64,000 nt of DNA from Torymus aiolomorphi (Eukaryota > Arthropoda > Insecta > Hymenoptera > Torymidae), in NCBI GenBank assembly GCA_036365515.1, contig CM070877.1, forward strand, positions 186,001 through 250,000. Reading direction: 5' to 3'. Both the position numbers and the translations under genes were made by a program. The notes beneath the pieces are model-generated. The model worked only from the letters and a program-made list of their open reading frames with translations. It had not been told where the DNA came from and ran no database searches. Shown piece by piece: positions 59,067 to 64,000 of this stretch (positions are counted from its first letter, which is position 1; every line of letters starts with the position of its first letter).

Positions 59067-60769
59067 ATGTACCTTATAACTATATCCGAATTATTTGAGT
59101 ATGTAGGGGATGGGGTTCGAAAATATGTTGAAGGGGAAAATGTGTATAATGCGAAACATATAATTTATTGCGGTATTACAAGGCAAGATGATAACCTTAT
59201 CGAGGTTATGTGTCTATGTTTGAAAACTTCGTGTTTATTTGGAGTACCTCATGAACTGCACATTAAAATAAGTTCAAGTGTGCAGAAGAACGGTTCTCAA
59301 ATACAGAGAACGATTTCTTGTATTTGTTCGTGCAAAGCAGGTCAATCTGGTCGGTGTAAGCACTGTGAAGCACTTGTGAAGTAAGTGTGTAAGCACTTGT
59401 GAAGTAAGTAGGTAACGCATAAGATTTTTATTCATAGAATGAAATAAAAAATTATTAATATATATTTTAGAACAGAAAAGGAATCCATACAAGTAGCTAC
59501 ATGCACTGATGTTAAGCAGCAATGGGGAAAATTGAAGGATGATGCAAAATCTATGTATGAGGTATTGCCTGTAAAAAAATTCTACCACGGTACACCAAAT
59601 GACAAAAAGTTTCCAGAGTTGTGTAATATTACGCAAGCTCAAGAGCTACTTAAAAAAGGTACATGGGAATTAATTAATTTTAAACAGCATTTTTATAACT
59701 AATTGTTACATTTTCAACAGAGAATAAAACTTCTATGATATGAAAACTGGAAAGTGGATATGGTACTGCAGGGAAAAAGAATACAGATCCTAAATTCATT
59801 TGCACTGATGTGTGTAAGCACCTAGTCAGCTATCAAATCCATTCGCCCATCACTAGAACTTCAAAGCTTTATTTTATATTCAAAAATAAACTGTGTAAAA
59901 TTATAAGATTTAGCAATTTGAGTTTAGACGAGCAAAACTTTTACTGGAAACAAGTAAATCTTGATGTTGACAAAGCTCTTAACTTATGCAGCGATACACA
60001 ATATCAAAAAGGTTCCATTTGGATAATGGAAAGGCTCAAAAGAATCACCACGAGCAAGGCCTATCACTTTATAACGTACTTGAAAAATAGACATCCAAAT
60101 TGGAAGAACAAAGTTGAAAAGCACCTTGCAAGTGGTGAAAATTTCAAGGGTTCGTCAAGTACAGCTTACGGATTGAAGTGTGAAAATACTGCTAGGAAGT
60201 GCTACGAGAGGACAAGTGGCAACAATGTGACAAAAGCTGGTTTATTAATAAATCCGTCAATACCATGGCTTGGTTACAGTACTGACGGATTTATTATTAA
60301 AGATAAAATAATAAAAAAAATCATTGAAATTAAATGTCCTGTAAATAGAAAAAATAAGACAGCCAGTGAGTTATTACCAACAGTGCCCTGGATAGTCAAA
60401 ACAAATAATGAACCCTGGTAGAAAAGTGCTGGTTAAGCATATTCTGGCCAACTTATGGTTAATTTTCTACCAGGGGAATTTACAGTGAAAAAGAACCATG
60501 TGTACTATTGCCAGGTTCAATTGGGTATGTTTGTCAGCAATGTTACAGAATGTGATTTCATTATTTATTCATCGTTTGATGATACGTGTTCAATCATGGT
60601 AATTCAATATGATTCAGCTCTAATTACAGAATATATACCAAAGTTAAAATGTATATACTTTCATTATATGTTAAGCTGCATTGTAAAGTATTTTGAAGAG
60701 AAAGAAGTCAAAGAAGCTAACAGTATTAAAAATAAAAATCATCAAGTTTTGATGGACATAACTAATAAT
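59067..60769 (+). pseudogene. SWIM zinc-finger / YqaJ-type exonuclease gene of the transposon, broken
   Basis: Exon 1 (59067-59380) ends with a SWIM-type CxC..CxH motif (CSCKAGQSGRCKHC). A donor GTAAGT and an acceptor at 59470 join it in phase to exon 2 (59471-59658). A frame disruption follows between about 59700 and 59810. The nuclease part (59810-60412) has GLKCENTARKCYE, GYSTDGFI and IIEIKCPV, the ordered D..ExK motifs of the YqaJ/lambda-exonuclease fold. A 63-bp MITE at 60413-60475 introduces TAG. The frame then continues (60479-60769) with YYCQVQLGM, the usual Q-rich motif. The insertion adds 66 bp, a multiple of three, so only its stop codons interrupt the frame. Confidence 0.7.
60413..60475. 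mobile_element. 63-bp MITE in the YqaJ gene
   Basis: Termini CCCTGGTAGAAAA and TTTTCTACCAGGG, flanked by GAA (60410-60412 and 60476-60478). The ends are the same as those of the 1.0-kb element at 53964-54989. The interrupted nuclease frame fixes both boundaries. Confidence 0.8.
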
Positions 60770-61022
60770 TAGAGATTAATCGTTTAAAGATGCAATATGA
60801 TTACTTACTTATTAGTTGAGAAGAATACTTTATCAGTTAAATATTTATTATTCTATTTGAGATTTTGTAATGATCATAATATAAATGTTTTACTTTAAAT
60901 GTTTTATTTCATAGAAATAAGATGTACATAATTGTTCAATAAGAAAACTATATTTATAAAAAAGACAAAATACACATTATTTATTTACAATTTATCTTTA
61001 CAATTTTTTTCTTGTTTTAAAA

Positions 61023-62700
61023 TTTATCATGTGCGAGCAGTGGACTTTTTAAGTTGACAAGTGCAGCTATTACTTTACAAATCTTGTCAATATGAGGAAT
61101 CAGGTGCCATGCAATTTTATGTTTAACTATTTTGAACATTTTAAATCGTTGGATGGTTCTTTCTACGTGTATTCTTGCTTTTGCAATATCATTTGTATAT
61201 TCAGTTTCTTGACAGCTAAATTGTTTTTTTTTTTTACTAATTTAGGTGGCATTATGAGTTTTATAAAATTCTCTAAGCATTAAAATTCAATTTCAAATCC
61301 TTTATCGACCATAATTGCATCTCTGGTAGGTTCCAGTTTCTCCATGATACAAGATTGATTGAAGATAGCTTTATCAGAAGCTCTTCCTCCATATGCGTCA
61401 CTAATGTAACTTATGTACTCACATGGTGCTACACCAATTAATAACTTAATGGTTTCACATCCCTTATAGTGAGAATATAACCTCAAATGACATTTCAAAC
61501 ATCGAGGCGTTTCAACTGGAATTTCAGTGCAATCCAAAACTACTTTTGTATTTTTTAATTTTTCAAAACACTGTGGCATGCTATTCTGATTCTCTTCGTG
61601 TGTTGGCCAGCGTACCATATCTTCCAAAAGTTTTGATAATAAATCTATCATGTAAATAAAATTGTTTGAGCAACTTTGTCGACTTAGTTTAAACAGTACA
61701 CCAATACACTGAAAAGATAAGTTCAAGCGAAGTTTTATCAAGCACAGCACTAATCTTTCTTTAACAGAGTTTGTAAACTTCCGAGCGTAGTTCTTGTCTT
61801 CACATATGGTTACAGACTGTGTTAAGCTGTTAAGTAGTTGAAACGATACTCCTGTGAATGCTATCAAATTTTCATATGTTTTCACTAAATCTATAAATTT
61901 TGTTTCAACCCTTTTCGTTGCTTTTTCAGCTTGAAATGTTTCCATAATGCTCTGCACAAATTGTTGATCTTTATTGCTATTTTCTGAATCTTTATTTTCT
62001 GAAAATTCTTGACATTCGTTAAATGTTTCATTGCATGAAACAGATGCAGAGGCGTTGTCTGGAGTTTCATGATTATATGAGTCACATAGGGGGAATTTGT
62101 TTTCACATGCTTCAATTTTTCTTTTTTCATCAACATCACTGCCACAAAACTCATGCATAACCTCATCAGGAGAAACTAAAGTATTTACTTCATTCCGTTG
62201 CCTAAAATACCAATTAGTAATATAAAATAAAATGTAATTTTATAAAAATCAATATAGATATACAAAAAATACTTACACATGCATCGAGTGCTTTTTTAGT
62301 ATGTTTGGAGAAAACTTTGTTTTAGCTGCTTCTGAATACGTCAGATTTACTGAAGGAACAGATATTTTTTTTAGTTTTGCTCCAGAAGGATTTAAAGCTA
62401 TAAAAAACATTAATTTAATAAAATTGAATAATATATATATAAATAAGTATATGTATTTTTAATAACTATTATTCTTACACTTACTTGGAATATAATCTTC
62501 TTTTCTAAAATGTGTGCTGCAAATAAATGTATATTTCCAGGATGCTTTGCAGGTTAGATTACATATCCGCACCCACTCTTCATGGATCTTTTCGTTGGAA
62601 GGCAACCGGTGCAGGATAATATTGGCATCTGCATCACTCTTTTTACATCCCGTAACACTGCATTTACGAATTTTTTTACTTTTGGAACGACTTTTTCGTC
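61023..62700 (-). pseudogene. THAP-domain DDE transposase of the ISL2EU-like element, frameshifted
   Basis: Exon 1 (about 62700-62485) encodes a THAP zinc finger: CSVTGC, a central LHRLP..W, and a final CSTHF, the C2CH pattern. Exons 2 (62397-62277) and 3 (from 62201) join in phase through GTAAGT donors and TAG acceptors. Exon 3 carries the catalytic core: first Asp in VVLDCTEIPVE, second in IMVDKGFEIE, with YSHYKGCETIKLLIGVAP and YGGRASDKAIF between them. The frame stops at 61280. The last acidic residue (HVERTIQRFK) is in another frame at about 61130-61165, so there are frameshifts near 61200-61280. No in-frame ATG precedes the THAP domain. Confidence 0.75.
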
Positions 62701-62815
62701 AAACAAACTAGTACGGTTGTTTATCGCATAGCGCCGCCACCCATCGCTTAACATGACGAATAAATAGATCTCCAATTATAAATTTACCACAGTATCGGCC
62801 AACCACTCATCGAAA

Positions 62816-62986
62816 ATGGATAAATCCAACAGTACTGCGAACAGCAATATACCATATACAAAACTTTCTGACAATAGTCAAGAAGATAAAAAGAAGAATG
62901 AATCACAATGGAAAAATTTTATGAATAAATTTTCTTCTAATACTTTTTCCTTACCTGAACGACAAAATTACAAGAGATTTCAATAA
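62816..62986 (+). CDS. Small lysine/serine-rich ORF of the Polinton-like element (56 aa)
   Basis: ATG to TAA frame just after the right end of the inserted transposon and just before the integrase. It is polar, with KLSDNSQEDKKKNESQWKNF. It may be the N-terminal part of the integrase transcript or an independent small gene. No family is recognised. Confidence 0.35.
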   Translation: MDKSNSTANSNIPYTKLSDNSQEDKKKNESQWKNFMNKFSSNTFSLPERQNYKRFQ

Positions 62987-62992
62987 TTCAGA

Positions 62993-63928
62993 ATGAAGGT
63001 CATGCAACAGCAAGTCGTTAAGGAGCTTCATACATCTGCACGTCGAAATTACCGACGACGCAAGTTTACTGTACGTGGCATGGATGAAACATGGCAAGCT
63101 AATATAGTGGAAATGCAGCCTTATGCTCGAGCAAACAATGGCTATAGATATATGCTCACTGTTATCGATGTATTCTCCAAGTATGCATGGGCTGTTCCTG
63201 TAAAGCAAAAGACTGGCAGTGATGTCACAGCAGCAATGGAGTCTATTTTGCAGCAGGGATGCCAACCAATAAATTTACAGACCGATCGAGGCAAAGAATT
63301 TTACAATACTACATTTCAAAGTCTCATGCAACGATATGGAATTAATCTCTATTCGACATACAGTAATCTTAAAGCATCTATTTGTGAGCGTTTCAATCGC
63401 ACCCTCAAGCAGAAGATGTGGATGCAATTCAGCTTGCGTGGGAAGTATAAGTGACTTGATATCTTGTCCAATTTGCTAAAGTAGTATAATAACAGCAAAC
63501 ATCGTACCATTCGAATGAAGCCTAAAGATATAACATTGGCCAATGAGGCAGGAGTACTTGCGAAGTTTGCTCGACAGGCGAAAATAGTGAAAAAGCCAAA
63601 ATTTAAGATTGGAGATATAGTAAGAGTTAGTAAGCTAAAGCAAGCATTTGAGAAGAGTTATACACCTAATTGGTCAACAGAAATTTTTACAATAGGTCAA
63701 GTGATGGCTACTAATCCAGTTACCTACAAGCTAAAAGACTATCGAGATCAACCCATTGCCGGTGCTTTCTACGAACAAGAACTGCTGAAAGCTAAATATC
63801 CAAATGTCTATCTTGTGGAAAAGGTGATTAAGAAGCGTGGAAATAAGATTTATGTTAAATGGTTAGGGTTTGATAACTCACACAATAGTTGGATAAGCAA
63901 GTCAGATGTGCAAAGTTTAAATAAATAA
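62993..63928 (+). pseudogene. Polinton-type integrase with C-terminal chromodomain, two nonsense codons
   Basis: One frame runs through the whole region and is broken by TGA at 63452-63454 and TAG at 63482-63484. The rve core has Asp in LTVIDVFSKYAWAVPV, Asp in LQTDRGKEFYN and Glu in ICERFNRTLK, with 33 residues between the last two. The downstream part has KFKIGDIVRVSK (an SH3-like linker) and a chromodomain (YLVEKVIKKRGNKIYVKWLG, then SWI). Retroviral-type integrases with a chromodomain are characteristic of Polintons and related elements. It is inactive as it stands unless the stops are read through. It is the last recognisable gene before the window end. Confidence 0.75.
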
Positions 63929-63930
63929 AT

Positions 63931-64000
63931 ATGTGATGTACCTCCTGTCAAAAAAGTACCCGGAAAAGTTTTTTTAAATCTCCCGCGTTATAGATATTTG
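63931..64000. other. Unclassified sequence at the window end
   Basis: It contains AAAAAGTACCCGGAAAAG and AAATCTCCCGCG, which look like the end of another DNA transposon. Too little is visible to classify. Confidence 0.3.

Larger units (their letters stand above)
58961..62760. mobile_element. ISL2EU-like DNA transposon (3.8 kb) with THAP/DDE transposase and YqaJ exonuclease
   Basis: Terminal inverted repeats of about 75 bp begin TTCGTCATGTT and contain AGCGATGGGTGGCG on both sides and CTAGTTTGTTTGACGAA further in. TA flanks both ends (58959-58960 and 62761-62762). It encodes a plus-strand SWIM/YqaJ-type nuclease and a minus-strand THAP-DDE transposase. The combination of a DDE transposase with a YqaJ nuclease is what I recall for the ISL2EU superfamily. 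Both genes are damaged, so the copy is not autonomous. Confidence 0.75.
56440..63930. mobile_element. Polinton/Maverick-like virus-derived element, decayed and interrupted
   Basis: The region groups capsid-type genes on the minus strand (56458-57371 and 57552-57803) with element-specific genes on the plus strand (57787-58362, 58364-58570, 58603-58944, 62816-62986) and a chromodomain integrase (62993-63928). That gene set is known from Polinton-like elements of arthropods. No B-family polymerase, packaging ATPase or protease is seen. They may be deleted or lie beyond the window. A 3.8-kb transposon (58961-62760) and a 294-bp MITE (57015-57308) are inserted. Terminal repeats of the element were not found, so its borders are approximate. 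Confidence 0.7.

Noticed and set aside
59274..59642. 122-codon minus-strand frame
   Set aside because: It is antisense to the SWIM exons of the YqaJ gene, which have coding motifs and splice signals.

Overview
This is animal nuclear DNA, most likely from an insect and plausibly a hymenopteran such as a parasitoid wasp. It has AT-rich intergenic DNA, GT-AG introns, GC-richer coding exons, TATA/Inr-type promoters and a very high load of foldback and MITE-like elements. The species call is an inference: no rRNA, tRNA or mitochondrial marker was recognised.

Region 1 (1-28,800) holds the ordinary genes. A minus-strand three-exon gene of unknown family (848-3658) lies head-to-head with a complete 14-exon plus-strand cytosolic aconitase / iron regulatory protein 1 gene (6874-20217, 891 aa, all cluster ligands present). 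IRP1 is convergent with a complete six-exon minus-strand F-box/WD40 gene of FBXW4 type (22566-26643). The 6.8-kb seventh intron of IRP1 contains a GC-rich island with a minus-strand TATA/Inr arrangement and some protein-like minus-strand frames. Non-autonomous transposons sit in introns and spacers, including a PIF/Harbinger-like MITE, a foldback with 30-bp internal periodicity, a TTAA-flanked hairpin and a pogo-like remnant.

Region 2 (28,800-56,400) is almost all repeats: a family with TAGTAYATTA termini and a GAGCGAAGCGAG-like core, a 155-bp tandem array, nested foldbacks at 38.3-39.9 kb, a 527-bp tandem duplication, and a dispersed family that carries a (CA)n tract at a fixed internal position. 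Embedded here is a small gene family. One intact two-exon gene (34688-35486) encodes an 86-aa peptide with a signal/anchor segment and six cysteines. Two further first-exon copies (32.3 kb and 50.6 kb) keep a TGACGTCA element upstream; one has a G-to-A change at the donor site and the other is truncated. A 1.9-kb transposon with about 0.5-kb inverted repeats sits just upstream of the third copy.

Region 3 (56,400-64,000) is a decayed Polinton/Maverick-like virus-derived element. It has a truncated double-jelly-roll capsid-like gene, a second probable virion protein, three smaller element proteins and a chromodomain integrase with two nonsense codons. A 3.8-kb THAP/DDE plus YqaJ-exonuclease transposon (ISL2EU-like, TA duplication) is inserted in it. 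Two small MITEs have inserted in turn, a 294-bp one in the capsid-like gene and a 63-bp one in the YqaJ gene. The window therefore preserves a relative insertion history.
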